This document shows, piece by piece, positions 16,215 to 25,732 of a DNA stretch of 64,000 bases. This DNA comes from Enterovibrio gelatinilyticus (GTDB lineage Bacteria > Pseudomonadota > Gammaproteobacteria > Enterobacterales > Vibrionaceae). Each line of letters begins with the position of its first letter. Position 1 is the first letter of the stretch. The stretch covers positions 1 through 64,000 of the forward strand of contig NZ_JAJUBC010000029.1 of assembly GCF_028683095.1 (NCBI RefSeq), given 5' to 3'. The notes beneath the pieces are model-generated. The model was not told where the DNA came from and ran no database searches. It saw only the letters and a list, made by a program, of their open reading frames with translations. A program made the translations under genes and the position numbers.

Positions 16215-17318
16215 TTATATCTTTCCTTGGCTGAAGTCTTTTTGGAAATACAGCACTTTTTGCAAGTAGCGCCTCGCTTCATCTTTCGGGTGCTCGGTGG
16301 TGAGCGCGTCGTACACCTGAGTCGGTGATTTCTGGTTCAACATCACCATGGCTTTCTTTCTGTCTGTGTGGAAGGTGGAAAGTACTCCACCTGTCCCGCT
16401 GTTATATGCCGAAATCATGCTGAAGTGGCGTGAAGATGGATTCGTTACTTCGCGCAGGTAGCGGGTTTTCAGAATATGCAGGTAAGCCGTACCAGTATCA
16501 ATGTTACTTGCTGGATCGAAGAGGTATTCCTTGGTCGGCATGCCCGGCTTTTTCTTGACCAGATTAAACACATCCGCACCTGCCGTTTTTGGGATGACTT
16601 GCATTAAGCCGTAAGCACCAGCATGACTAACCGCGTATGGATTGAAGCTACTTTCGGTTTTGATCACCGCGTAAATCAGATCTTCGGGAATATCATAGTG
16701 CTTTGAAGCATCACGTACTAAATTGGCGTATTGGTATTCGCGTTGCTCAAGGTGGTCTTTCACCATATCAATTTGAACGTAATACGCTTTGCCTTGCTTA
16801 ATTGCTTTGGATTGTAGCTTGTTCTCAATCATATAACCGGCAAAGCGATTGGCGCGCCACTCCCACTCAATGGATTTCCCTTCCTGGTCAACAATTTGCC
16901 CCATGAAGAAAGGTTTACCTGTGAGCTTTACATCTTTGTCGCTGAACTGTTCTACGTCTTTCGGATCGGCAGGCATCAGTACCGTCTGTACGATAGCCTT
17001 GTGCAGTTTTTCCATCGGTTGGTGCTGAGACACGGTTGAAACGTAAATTTTCCCCGCCTCAAAATCAATGTGTGCGCGTGTTTGATAGCCATCAAGATAT
17101 TTCACATAGCGATGCTTACTGGATTCAACGTAATCGTCATCCCCCCAGTGTTTCTTGGCTTCTTTGGCGAGCAGCGAAAATAAGGTGGCGATCGCTTTCT
17201 TGTTGGCATCTGAGAGGGGCTGCCCAGCAATAGGTGGTGTAACAATGTCGTTGCTTTCAGGGGGTATCGCACACCCTGTGAACAGCGCAGTACATAGAAG
17301 GAGAACTGCTTTTCTCAT
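16215..17318 (-). CDS. mltC: Membrane-bound lytic murein transglycosylase C
   Basis: 367 residues, near the 359 of E. coli MltC. The lipoprotein signal MRKAVLLLCTALFTGC anchors it to the outer membrane. The N-terminal half is the MltC-specific domain. The C-terminal SLT domain (about 190-350) has the catalytic Glu in VIKTESSFNPYAVSHAGAYG, then LMQVIPKTAG and MISAYNSGTGG. It cleaves peptidoglycan between MurNAc and GlcNAc to form 1,6-anhydro products. Transcribed alone. Confidence 0.95.
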   Translation of the reverse strand: MRKAVLLLCTALFTGCAIPPESNDIVTPPIAGQPLSDANKKAIATLFSLLAKEAKKHWGDDDYVESSKHRYVKYLDGYQTRAHIDFEAGKIYVSTVSQHQPMEKLHKAIVQTVLMPADPKDVEQFSDKDVKLTGKPFFMGQIVDQEGKSIEWEWRANRFAGYMIENKLQSKAIKQGKAYYVQIDMVKDHLEQREYQYANLVRDASKHYDIPEDLIYAVIKTESSFNPYAVSHAGAYGLMQVIPKTAGADVFNLVKKKPGMPTKEYLFDPASNIDTGTAYLHILKTRYLREVTNPSSRHFSMISAYNSGTGGVLSTFHTDRKKAMVMLNQKSPTQVYDALTTEHPKDEARRYLQKVLYFQKDFSQGKI

Positions 17319-17497
17319 GGCGATTTTTTATCTCTTTTTTAGCGTGAAGCGTGCTTTTATCAAATGCTAGGCGTAAGGCCGAGAGGGGCAGTGGCCCACT
17401 CTAGAATAGTGGCGACGATGCTATGCCCAGCCTTCAAAAAAGGAAAGGGATTTGTGGGAAATCGTGACGAAAGCACTGCCAAATCCGTCAGTTGACG

Positions 17498-18688
17498 TTA
17501 ATTGGTCGATTTATCAACAATGTGGCGCGCAATAGGGAAGCAGGACGTTGCCGCCGGAGAGGGAGCATTACATACCACCAAGGAGCGCGCGGTCTGATGA
17601 AACAGGAAATCATCCACCATATCGCCGTTTTGATAAACGGCTTGTGCGCGAATACCGGAGGGGTAGGTGAGCAAGTCATCTTGATTAAGAGTTGGGCAGT
17701 ATTTTTGGACTTCTTTTAAATAGCCTTGCTTCCATAAGCCGTTGCGAAGCTCTTTCATTGCCGATGAGAAGTTACGGCGAATCAGGCTATAAAAACCGCC
17801 ATATTGCAGCATCTCAGCGGTATCTTTCATCGAAAATGAAAATCGTGAATAGCCTTCACGTGCAAGGCTTAATACAGCGTTTGGCCCAACGGTAACCGTT
17901 CCATCGATCATCTTAGTGAGATGGACACCGAGAAACGGGAGAGCGGGGTCTGGGATGGGGTATATCAGGCTTGAAATGATGCTGTTGTGTTGTGACGGTA
18001 ATTGGAAGTAATCACCGCGAAAAGGCACCATTTGGAAGTCCGGCGTTTCGCCTAGCATTCGAATGATACGATCGGACATGATACCTGCGCAGGCGATGAC
18101 CTTGTTGGCATGGAGTATTTGTGTCCCGGCAACTACCGTGACACCATCATCGGTTTCTTGAATATACTCGACGCTAGCATTGAACAAAACGTCCCCGCCA
18201 TGGCTCTTGATCATTGTTCCGAGTTTTTCGCAGATCTGGCGGTAACTAACGATGCCTGTCGATGGCACAAATATGGCGCCAACCCCTTCAATATTAGGTT
18301 CTTTCTGGCGAAGCTGTGCAGCATCGAGTACGTCAAACGCTAAACCATTTTCTTTTGCGCGGACTTTCAATGCTTCCATTCGCTGGAGCTCAGTGGCATT
18401 GGTGGCGACCAATAGCTTTCCACATTCTTCAAACGGAATGGCATGTTCACGACAGAACGTTTTAATAGCCAGATTGCCTTCGGTGCAAAACTTGGCTTTC
18501 ATGCTGCCCGGTGTGTAGTAAACACCGGCATGAATAACGCCGCTATTGCGACCAGTTTGATGACTCGCGACCTGCTCTTCTTTGTCGACAACGACGACGC
18601 TGGCGTTGGGGAAACGTGTCTGCAGTTCATGCGCCACGCTAAGCCCAACAATGCCTGCACCAATCACCAAATAGTCACAATCTCTCAT
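17498..18688 (-). CDS. lhgO: L-2-hydroxyglutarate oxidase
   Basis: 396 residues, close to E. coli LhgO (422). FAD-binding motif YLVIGAGIVGLSVAHEL at the N-terminus, then VDKEEQVASHQTGRNSGVIH AGVYYTPGS, the family signature for the DAO fold with covalent or tight FAD. The C-terminal segment SGIRAQAVYQNGDMVDDF is also characteristic. The enzyme oxidises L-2-hydroxyglutarate to 2-oxoglutarate and passes electrons to the membrane quinone pool. No csiD or gab genes are adjacent, so here it stands alone. Confidence 0.9.
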   Translation of the reverse strand: MRDCDYLVIGAGIVGLSVAHELQTRFPNASVVVVDKEEQVASHQTGRNSGVIHAGVYYTPGSMKAKFCTEGNLAIKTFCREHAIPFEECGKLLVATNATELQRMEALKVRAKENGLAFDVLDAAQLRQKEPNIEGVGAIFVPSTGIVSYRQICEKLGTMIKSHGGDVLFNASVEYIQETDDGVTVVAGTQILHANKVIACAGIMSDRIIRMLGETPDFQMVPFRGDYFQLPSQHNSIISSLIYPIPDPALPFLGVHLTKMIDGTVTVGPNAVLSLAREGYSRFSFSMKDTAEMLQYGGFYSLIRRNFSSAMKELRNGLWKQGYLKEVQKYCPTLNQDDLLTYPSGIRAQAVYQNGDMVDDFLFHQTARSLVVCNAPSPAATSCFPIARHIVDKSTN

Positions 18689-18798
18689 TTGCTAGCCTTT
18701 GCGTTTAGTGTTTATCGCTAGCATTGAAAGTGATAAAGAACCAAATGGAAAGAAAGGATTAATGACTCTGTGATGAATACGTTTGAATTTTGTACGGT

Positions 18799-21700
18799 TC
18801 AGCTGGCTGATTTGGGGTAGATAAAAGAATGGCTCATCCCTACCTTTGATGAAGAAATAACGCGTGTGAGCGGCATTGGCTCACCGTAAACATAGCCTTG
18901 AGAGTAATCAAGACTCGCCCGTTGCACTTGCTGATAATCATCTTCGTTATTCACTTTTGCAGCTGCCGTTTTGACGTTCATCGAGTCACTGATTTGTTTG
19001 ATCGACTCAACGATACGTTGCTCAACACGGCTCGACTTCATGAGTGATATGAGGCTACTGTCGATTTTCAGCATGGTGATGTTGAGCGTTTTTAGATAGC
19101 TAAAGACGCTGACGTCAGAACCGAAATTATCAATCGCGACCTCACACCCCAACTCTCTAAATGACGAGATAATCTCTCTGGCTTTTGCTTTATCAATCAC
19201 AAGTGTACTTTGGTGGATTTCAATGCAAAGACGCGATGATGGCAATGGACTTTTCTTGACCAGTGCAATGCAATATTTAATGAAATCATCGTCATAGAAA
19301 GCGGGTGAAGAAATGTTGATGGCGATAGAAAGCCCGGCTTCTTGCAGTGCTTTGCCCTGTGTTTCTAATACCTCACAGAACACCCAGCGTTCAATGTTGA
19401 TGAGCCGGCCCGTTTTTTCTGCGGCATTAAAAAATATATGAGGTAACAGCAGTTTGCCCTCATCAGTGATCATTCTAATGAGCACCTCATGCCACGTTGG
19501 AAGGTCTTTGCGATGAGCGACGATAGGCATACATAGCAAGGTGAAGGCTTGATTGGATATAGCGGTATCGATCTGGTGGAGTAGGTTGTCATTGCCAAAT
19601 GAATGGCTTTTGTCGAGGGTATATTCATCAAAGGCAGCGACTCGCACGTCGGGAAGTTGTAACGCGGATGTCAATGCAACATCCGCGTGATAAAGAGATT
19701 GCAAAGCCGTAGTGTGTTGATCATCAATGACAGCCAATCCAATGACACTCGTAATTCCAAGGCTTGGCGAATCATGCTGATACTGAAGATTATCAAGCCT
19801 TGAGGTGATATTTTCGGCTCGTTCCTTCGCGTCAACGAGAGAATGCTGAGGCAGAAGTACAGCAAATTTGTTGTCATCGATTCGAGCCAGGTACTCATCA
19901 CTTTTTATCTCGGTTTTGAGCAGCAACGCTGACGACTTGATGATTTGCTCACCAGCAGGCTTACCGAGAAGATCTGATAGCGTTCTAAGCCCTTTTAATT
20001 TAATAACAGCGACAATGTGTTCAGCTGATTTTCGAGCCAGTGCGTCGATATGATGCTGCAGTACACCTTCAAAATCTTTGCGGTTCGGAAGTCCCGTTAA
20101 CGTATCCACTAATATGTGTTTGTTTGACACATCGACCCAACTCGCTTTGGATATGTGCTGAAGGGTAACGATCCATCCTTCTAAGACATTATTGTTTGAT
20201 AAGGCGGGCTTGGCACACAGAGCGATTTGAATATCGATCCCTGTGGCAGTTTGTAACCAAAAAACGTTGTCGATGGAGAAATACTCTCCGCGAGCGCTGT
20301 TAAGTATCTGTTCAAATGACAGTAATTGGTCTCCATCAAACAATGAAAACAGAGCATCAATGGGTTTGCCTATGTCACTTTCATTGCAATGCACAATGTC
20401 GTACGTTTGCTCATTAAACGACTGAATGTTGAGGTTAGCATCCAATACGATAATGCCATCGTGAGAGGCATGAATTGCTGCTGACAGTAGGCTGTTGGTG
20501 TCATGATGTGTGGTTGAGTCAATATTGGGTATAGGCGTACAGATACCGACAAGGCGTTGAGGATCGTCGCGGGTTGCTTTTATCATGATGTAGTAGCAGG
20601 TGTCTTCGGGGAGATTGGCAGTTCTTAGGACATCGGTCTGGTAGTGATCTGAGTACTTGGACGGAGACGTTGTGACAAACAGTGCATCAAACTTCCGTTG
20701 ATAGTCAGCATGCAAGAGATTGCGCCATGATTGCTTGTTGATGGTGTCGTTGGTCGTTAAACCAAAGAGCGAGTGCATTTCCGCATCCCAGATAAGCTCA
20801 TCCGTATCTCTGTGGTACTCCCAAATGGCAATTTGGCCAGCTTCTAATTGATGGTTTAGCGCATTTCTGTGTGCGCTCTCAGGAGCTTTATTGCGCTCAT
20901 GGCTTATGTCGGTGATAGTGCCGATGACTGTGTCAACCACGTCATCATTCTTGTTTTCCACCGGTTGGCTGCAGTCGCGGATCCACCGATAGGTGTTGTT
21001 GTCATCCAATATGCGGTACTCCATTGCCAAGGCTTCAGACCCTATTTGGCTCATGGAATGTTGATATTCTCTCAGATCTTCGGGGTGGATGCGCGCCATC
21101 CATTCATACATTTTCCTTATGCTCAAAGCGTTAATGCCAATCGCCTGAAAGGCATTCTCAGACAATTGAATATACTTAGTATTCGTTGCCATTTCATACA
21201 CAGTGATACGGTTGATGCCCAAAGCAAACTCAAACTTCTGCGACCACAAGTTACGTTCTGTATCAATCCGCCGCTCTTTGTCGATATTCCTAATTTGATA
21301 GATGAAACTGGTGACTTCACCTGACCAGCGATCTCGGACCGCTGACACGCCAATTTGCGTCCAAATCACGAGTTTTTTCTTTGTGAGTAAACGAGCTGAA
21401 ACTTGAAAGTTGGACGCATTCGCCATGATCAAGTCATGGCAATGTTGGTGAACGATTTTTCGGTCTGAATGAAAAATGAAGCGGTTGAAGTCTTTACCAT
21501 CCATCTCGTCTGCATTCATATCAACCATTGCGAGAAAGCTTCGGTTGGTGGTCATCACCTGTCCGTCTGGCAACACCATCACCATCCCGACAACAGACAC
21601 GTCCATGGCATCCGAAAATAGTGAGGCTTTTTCATCGCTCATTTTTTGTATCTGTTGTAATCGAGCCGATTTCACCGCAAGCAAGATGCCTATCAACATG

Positions 21701-22545
21701 GCACCTGCAACAGGGGGGAGTAAGTGTGACGACACTGTTTCAAATACTCCTTCAGCAAGGTTTGTTGACGGTGAGACCAAAAGCACATCGAGTATTAATG
21801 AAACTGCAAACGCACTAGTGAAGGCCGATAGTCGGTCAAGCATTGAGCTTGCAAGCGTCAGCGTGAACGCAATTGCAATGAAAGGATACGCAACGTGTGA
21901 AAGGGAATAGCCACAAAGCAATGTTATCCCAGCAATTAAGATGAGAGTCTTGGGGGAGACGAGTGAAGAGGGGAGGTGATAGGGCCGATTTAACAACACA
22001 AAGGAAAAGGGGGTGATGGCCAAGATACCTATGACATCTCCAAAATACCAATTTGAGACAATGTCGATAAAGGGAATTGCCAGCGCCTTATGCAAGATGT
22101 AACCGCCACTCAGGGCCCCCAGTAACGGGCTTAAGCAAACCACTAACAACACAAAAAGGTAAAATGCAGGCATTGAAATGAATGGTGATGATGTGCGGTT
22201 GATATACGCCAGAGCGACGGTGCCAGCTGCAATGGTTGATGTGTTGGCGAGCGAAAGCAGAATACTTTGTATTAGTGCATCACCGAACAGAATATTGGCG
22301 AGCAAAATAGCCAAAAATGCGGTGCCGAGGAGAACCCATCGTTGAGATTTGGGAGCAAGCGTAAGAAGCGTGATAGCAAGTCCGTTAGCATACCAAGTGA
22401 ATGCTGAACTGCCGGGTTGGCGCAGCAAATAAATGGCGAGGAGTGCTGTGAATAAACACCCAACAAAAACAAAGACCACGCGCGTGAACAAAGCACCATC
22501 AGAAAAGTTGTCTGTTGAATGTTCTTGCTCGCTAACGAATGCCAT
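18799..22545 (-). CDS. MASE1-PAS-GGDEF-EAL protein with degenerate catalytic sites
   Basis: 1248 residues. About 1-300 is a MASE1-type sensor with eight to ten membrane helices. About 305-810 holds four PAS-type domains (for example MVMVLPDGQVMTTNRSF and IVLDANLNIQSFNEQ). The GGDEF-type domain (about 815-985, LTGLPNRKDF) carries IDDNKF where GGDEF is expected. The EAL-type domain (about 990-1235) has EVLIR for EALLR, IEIHQS for the ELTES region, AIDNFGSD for DDFGTG, and KTAAAKVNNE where VxAEGVE is usual. Several metal-binding acids are therefore missing, so I predict no cyclase activity and little or no phosphodiesterase activity. It may bind c-di-GMP or GTP, or act through contacts. Single gene. 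Confidence 0.9.
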   Translation of the reverse strand: MAFVSEQEHSTDNFSDGALFTRVVFVFVGCLFTALLAIYLLRQPGSSAFTWYANGLAITLLTLAPKSQRWVLLGTAFLAILLANILFGDALIQSILLSLANTSTIAAGTVALAYINRTSSPFISMPAFYLFVLLVVCLSPLLGALSGGYILHKALAIPFIDIVSNWYFGDVIGILAITPFSFVLLNRPYHLPSSLVSPKTLILIAGITLLCGYSLSHVAYPFIAIAFTLTLASSMLDRLSAFTSAFAVSLILDVLLVSPSTNLAEGVFETVSSHLLPPVAGAMLIGILLAVKSARLQQIQKMSDEKASLFSDAMDVSVVGMVMVLPDGQVMTTNRSFLAMVDMNADEMDGKDFNRFIFHSDRKIVHQHCHDLIMANASNFQVSARLLTKKKLVIWTQIGVSAVRDRWSGEVTSFIYQIRNIDKERRIDTERNLWSQKFEFALGINRITVYEMATNTKYIQLSENAFQAIGINALSIRKMYEWMARIHPEDLREYQHSMSQIGSEALAMEYRILDDNNTYRWIRDCSQPVENKNDDVVDTVIGTITDISHERNKAPESAHRNALNHQLEAGQIAIWEYHRDTDELIWDAEMHSLFGLTTNDTINKQSWRNLLHADYQRKFDALFVTTSPSKYSDHYQTDVLRTANLPEDTCYYIMIKATRDDPQRLVGICTPIPNIDSTTHHDTNSLLSAAIHASHDGIIVLDANLNIQSFNEQTYDIVHCNESDIGKPIDALFSLFDGDQLLSFEQILNSARGEYFSIDNVFWLQTATGIDIQIALCAKPALSNNNVLEGWIVTLQHISKASWVDVSNKHILVDTLTGLPNRKDFEGVLQHHIDALARKSAEHIVAVIKLKGLRTLSDLLGKPAGEQIIKSSALLLKTEIKSDEYLARIDDNKFAVLLPQHSLVDAKERAENITSRLDNLQYQHDSPSLGITSVIGLAVIDDQHTTALQSLYHADVALTSALQLPDVRVAAFDEYTLDKSHSFGNDNLLHQIDTAISNQAFTLLCMPIVAHRKDLPTWHEVLIRMITDEGKLLLPHIFFNAAEKTGRLINIERWVFCEVLETQGKALQEAGLSIAINISSPAFYDDDFIKYCIALVKKSPLPSSRLCIEIHQSTLVIDKAKAREIISSFRELGCEVAIDNFGSDVSVFSYLKTLNITMLKIDSSLISLMKSSRVEQRIVESIKQISDSMNVKTAAAKVNNEDDYQQVQRASLDYSQGYVYGEPMPLTRVISSSKVGMSHSFIYPKSAS

Positions 22546-22807
22546 TTACATTCCCATGATTTCAAGTTGAAAGTTGTGTGGATGACAGCTAGCCAACCAC
22601 CGTGTCCACTGCCGAGGGCTTGGGTTCACCATGCGCTTTGTACTCGCAGAGACAATGCAATGTATTTGCAAGTGAATGCACATAAGTAAAAGTCTAGCGT
22701 AAGTCTCATAAATGGGATGTGGATTTAAAATTGATGCCAGCGAAGACCGTTGGCATCAATCTGTGTGCGGGTGATGGGTGACGATGGGTGAGATATGTCG
22801 TGAATAT

Positions 22808-23167
22808 TTATAGCTCGTTGTATTTGACTGCGCGTCCGTAGCATTTATCGACGGGGTACTTCTCATTGTTTAGTGCGAGTTTTTTGTCGCAGGCATCTTC
22901 AAGATTAACGTGGCACTTATCAGCGATGCGAAGCAGATAAAGTTGAATATCTGCCAGCTCGTGAGCTAGCGCTTCTTTTTTGTCGGCAGGGAAATTTGCC
23001 GCTTGCTCTGGTGTCAGCCATTGAAACAATTCTGCGAGTTCCCCTACCTCACCACTCAGTGCCATGACAAGATTCTTCGGATTGTGAAATTGCTCCCAGT
23101 CACGAGCTTTGGCGAATTCGGTCATTTCGTTTTGCAACCGGAGAAAAGGAGATGTTGTTTTAGTCAT
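22808..23167 (-). CDS. MazG-like nucleotide pyrophosphohydrolase
   Basis: 119 residues, the usual size of the RS21-C6/dCTPase-type single-domain group. The four-helix metal site appears as SGEVGELAELFQW (ExxE) and EALAHELADIQLYLLRIAD (ExxD). The start MTKTTSPFLRLQNEMTEF is typical. These enzymes hydrolyse non-canonical or excess dNTPs to dNMP and pyrophosphate, cleaning the nucleotide pool. Cytoplasmic, single gene. Confidence 0.9.
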   Translation of the reverse strand: MTKTTSPFLRLQNEMTEFAKARDWEQFHNPKNLVMALSGEVGELAELFQWLTPEQAANFPADKKEALAHELADIQLYLLRIADKCHVNLEDACDKKLALNNEKYPVDKCYGRAVKYNEL

Positions 23168-23400
23168 GGTGTGTTTGCTCGTTCATTAAATTTACGCATC
23201 AGTGTGTCACGATCATTCAGCAACGCAACTCTTCCAAAGTTTAGAGAATAAGACATTTGCAATAGTGAGTGCATGGTACAAATTTGGCGTGTTCAGTGTC
23301 CTATTTTTGTGAATTTAAAGAGTTTATGAGCAATCTGAAAGCGAATTGCTTTTTAACCTGTCTACTCTCTAAGAGATAAGCAGCCGAACAGGGCAACATT

Positions 23401-23979
23401 TTGAATGACGTAACAATAACCCTTTTGCAATATTCGCCGTTGACCCTTTTTTTCGCGGTGATTTTGTTGTCGTACTTGCTTGAAGATCTCGCGATTATTA
23501 CTGCGAGTGTGGCAGCGGCTCAAGGTGTTATGACGGTTCCAATGGCGTTGTTATCCATTTTTGTAGGAATCGCGAGCGGCGATGTGGGTCTTTATGCACT
23601 GGGTGTATGGGCAAGAAAATGGCGTCGGTTGCGTGGCTTGTTGCTCACGAAACCCAGCGTGCGTTTGATCCGCAAAAAACTGCGAGCTAATCCCGTCAGC
23701 AATCTTTTCCTTATTCGCTTTGTCCCCGGACTGCGTTTTGTGGGTTTCTGCTTAAGCGGCTTTTTCCGCGTAGGATTGCGTGCTTTTTTGCCCGCGGTAC
23801 TGCTCGCAACGGCATTGTGGACAGCTGTGGTGTTCACCTTGGTGTACCAACTGGGCGAAATTGAATGGATCCATAGCAATCTAAGTTGGGGACTGATTCC
23901 GGTCGTACTGATTCTGTTGTACGGCGTTAACCGTTTTGCTGGAAACAAGCTTAAGGAGAAAGCAGTTTGCACAGATTAA
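23401..23979 (+). CDS. DedA family membrane protein
   Basis: 192 residues with four to five membrane helices. ILLSYLLEDLAIITASVAAA and SGDVGLYALG match the first half of DedA proteins, and FLIRFVPGLRFVGFCLSGFF (FxxRFxPGxR motif) is the functional core. DedA proteins move polyprenyl or phospholipid carriers across the inner membrane and support membrane potential. The start is a TTG with no strong ribosome site, so the exact start is uncertain. The end overlaps the next start by 13 bases, indicating an operon. Confidence 0.85.
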   Translation: MNDVTITLLQYSPLTLFFAVILLSYLLEDLAIITASVAAAQGVMTVPMALLSIFVGIASGDVGLYALGVWARKWRRLRGLLLTKPSVRLIRKKLRANPVSNLFLIRFVPGLRFVGFCLSGFFRVGLRAFLPAVLLATALWTAVVFTLVYQLGEIEWIHSNLSWGLIPVVLILLYGVNRFAGNKLKEKAVCTD

Positions 23980-25103
23980 AACTGGTGGACGAGAAGACAA
24001 ATCCCGCACTGCCCATTAACCATGGAATGCCACCGCTCAACATGAAAGGCAAAGCTGTGTCTGCCTTTGAGTTTTGGCCTGGATGGATATTTTATGCACC
24101 TGTAGCGGTGCAGTGGATTTGGTATGGCATTAAATATCGCAGTGCGAGCTTGCCACTGATAGCGAACCCTGGCATTGAACTTAGTGGCATGGTTGGCGAG
24201 TCAAAAGACGCCATTTTGTCTCTTGCCGGTGAACGCGCCAAACCTTGGATTCTGCCTTATGTTATGTGGGAAAAGAATACCACGTCGGCGGAATCTCAAG
24301 CTCACCAAGCTCTTTCTGCTCTGCACGATGCGGGCTTGGGTTTTCCTGTCGTCGCGAAGCCTGATCTGGGTTGCCGTGGTGCGGGTGTGCGGCTGGTGGA
24401 AAACAAAGCAGAGCTGGAAGACTACTTACGTCTGTTTCCTGATGGCGCGCGCTTAATGCTGCAACAAAAAGCGCCATATAACGCGGAAGCTGGTGTGTTT
24501 TACGTGCGTTATCCCGAGGAAAAACGAGGGCGGATATTTTCGTTAACGCTGAAATATAACCCTTTCGTTGTCGGAGATGGTCAACGCACGTTAGCAGAGC
24601 TTATTGATGATGATCCCCGTGCCAGCAAAGTGCGCCATTTATATCGTGACCGCCATGAAGACAAACTGAATCTTGTGCTGGCTGAAGGCGAAACATTTAG
24701 GTTGGCGTTCGCAGGGAGTCATAGCCGAGGCGCTATATTTAGAAATGGCTGTGAATTTATTACTGATGCGCTGGTGGCGCGTTTAGATGAAATTTTTGAT
24801 GACTTTCCCGGGTTTCACTACGGACGGATAGACCTCAAGTTTCGTGATATTGAAAGCCTAATGCGTGGTGACGATTTTGCGCTCATCGAAGTCAATGGAG
24901 CAAGCAGTGAAGCCGCACATATTTGGGATAGAGAAGCCTCCTTGAAAGAGGCTTTCTCAACCCTACTCGAGCAGTATCGGATCCTGTTTGAAATTGGCGA
25001 TTTACAGCGTAAATCGGGGCATAAAGTGCCAACACTGGGTGAGCTTTACAAGGCATGGCAACGGGAAAAAGCCTTGGTGCGTCATTACCCGTCAACAGAC
25101 TGA
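23967..25103 (+). CDS. ATP-grasp family ligase-like protein
   Basis: 378 residues, TTG start inside the end of the DedA gene. The centre looks like an ATP-grasp fold: AGLGFPVVAKPDLGCRGAGVR is the ATP-binding lysine and glycine loop, ARLMLQQKAPY follows, and GRIDLKFRD and FALIEVNGASSEAA carry the metal-binding Asp, Glu and Asn. The N-terminus (about 30-60, FEFWPGWIFYAPVAVQWIWYG) looks membrane-associated. The amide or ester bond it makes is unknown; D-Ala-D-Ala ligase is only a fold relative. The neighbours (DedA, DinB, NRDE) give no direct clue to the substrate. Confidence 0.75.
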   Translation: MHRLKLVDEKTNPALPINHGMPPLNMKGKAVSAFEFWPGWIFYAPVAVQWIWYGIKYRSASLPLIANPGIELSGMVGESKDAILSLAGERAKPWILPYVMWEKNTTSAESQAHQALSALHDAGLGFPVVAKPDLGCRGAGVRLVENKAELEDYLRLFPDGARLMLQQKAPYNAEAGVFYVRYPEEKRGRIFSLTLKYNPFVVGDGQRTLAELIDDDPRASKVRHLYRDRHEDKLNLVLAEGETFRLAFAGSHSRGAIFRNGCEFITDALVARLDEIFDDFPGFHYGRIDLKFRDIESLMRGDDFALIEVNGASSEAAHIWDREASLKEAFSTLLEQYRILFEIGDLQRKSGHKVPTLGELYKAWQREKALVRHYPSTD

Positions 25104-25168
25104 ACGAAGTGATGCGCGAAACAATAATGAATCAATCCAATTTGTGTTTTAAAGATGAAGGGGAAAGC

Positions 25169-25732
25169 ATGTTAGCAAAGGATGTCGTGATGAAGTCCAA
25201 TTTAGGTTCTTGTTCCACGTCGCCTGCTGAAGTGATTGGTGGAATGGATGTCGCGGCGCAATCTTTAGAACTGTTACATCAACTTTCTGATGCGCAATAT
25301 AACCATGTCGCAGCACCATATCTGCAGAGCAGTATTGGCCAGCATATGCGCCATATCCTCGATGTTTTTCATGCCATTACGGTTTACCCTAGGTCCGATT
25401 TTATTGATTACGATGTTCGTCGACGCGCACACCCTGTTGAAAAAGAGAAAGCGATTGCCATAGCCGAGTGGATTTCGCTTTGTGACTGGCTTGATGCATT
25501 GAGTGAGGATGACTTGCTCTCACTCGTCAATGTCAGTGGCGAAGTGAGCTTGACGCATCATGTCGCGTCAGTGACCCATTCCACCCTTGGGCGTGAACTC
25601 TCTTTCGTTGCCAGCCATGCGGTGCATCACTTTGCTTTGATCCGTGTGAGTTTGTGCGCTCAAGGAATATCGAGCGCTGAGACGTTTGGGATGGCAGCTG
25701 CGACGGCAACGTATTATCGAGAGGGCGATTAA
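25169..25732 (+). CDS. DinB-like four-helix protein
   Basis: 187 residues from ATG 25169, chosen because GAAGGGGAAAGC precedes it; an upstream frame from 25055 overlaps the ATP-grasp gene and looks unnatural. The histidines expected for a DinB metal site are present: QHMRHILDVFHA, VTHSTLGRELSF and SHAVHHFALI. DinB-like proteins include thiol transferases and many uncharacterised metal hydrolases. It lies between the ATP-grasp and NRDE genes and touches the latter (TAA then ATG), so it is operonic. Precise chemistry unknown. Confidence 0.8.
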   Translation: MLAKDVVMKSNLGSCSTSPAEVIGGMDVAAQSLELLHQLSDAQYNHVAAPYLQSSIGQHMRHILDVFHAITVYPRSDFIDYDVRRRAHPVEKEKAIAIAEWISLCDWLDALSEDDLLSLVNVSGEVSLTHHVASVTHSTLGRELSFVASHAVHHFALIRVSLCAQGISSAETFGMAAATATYYREGD

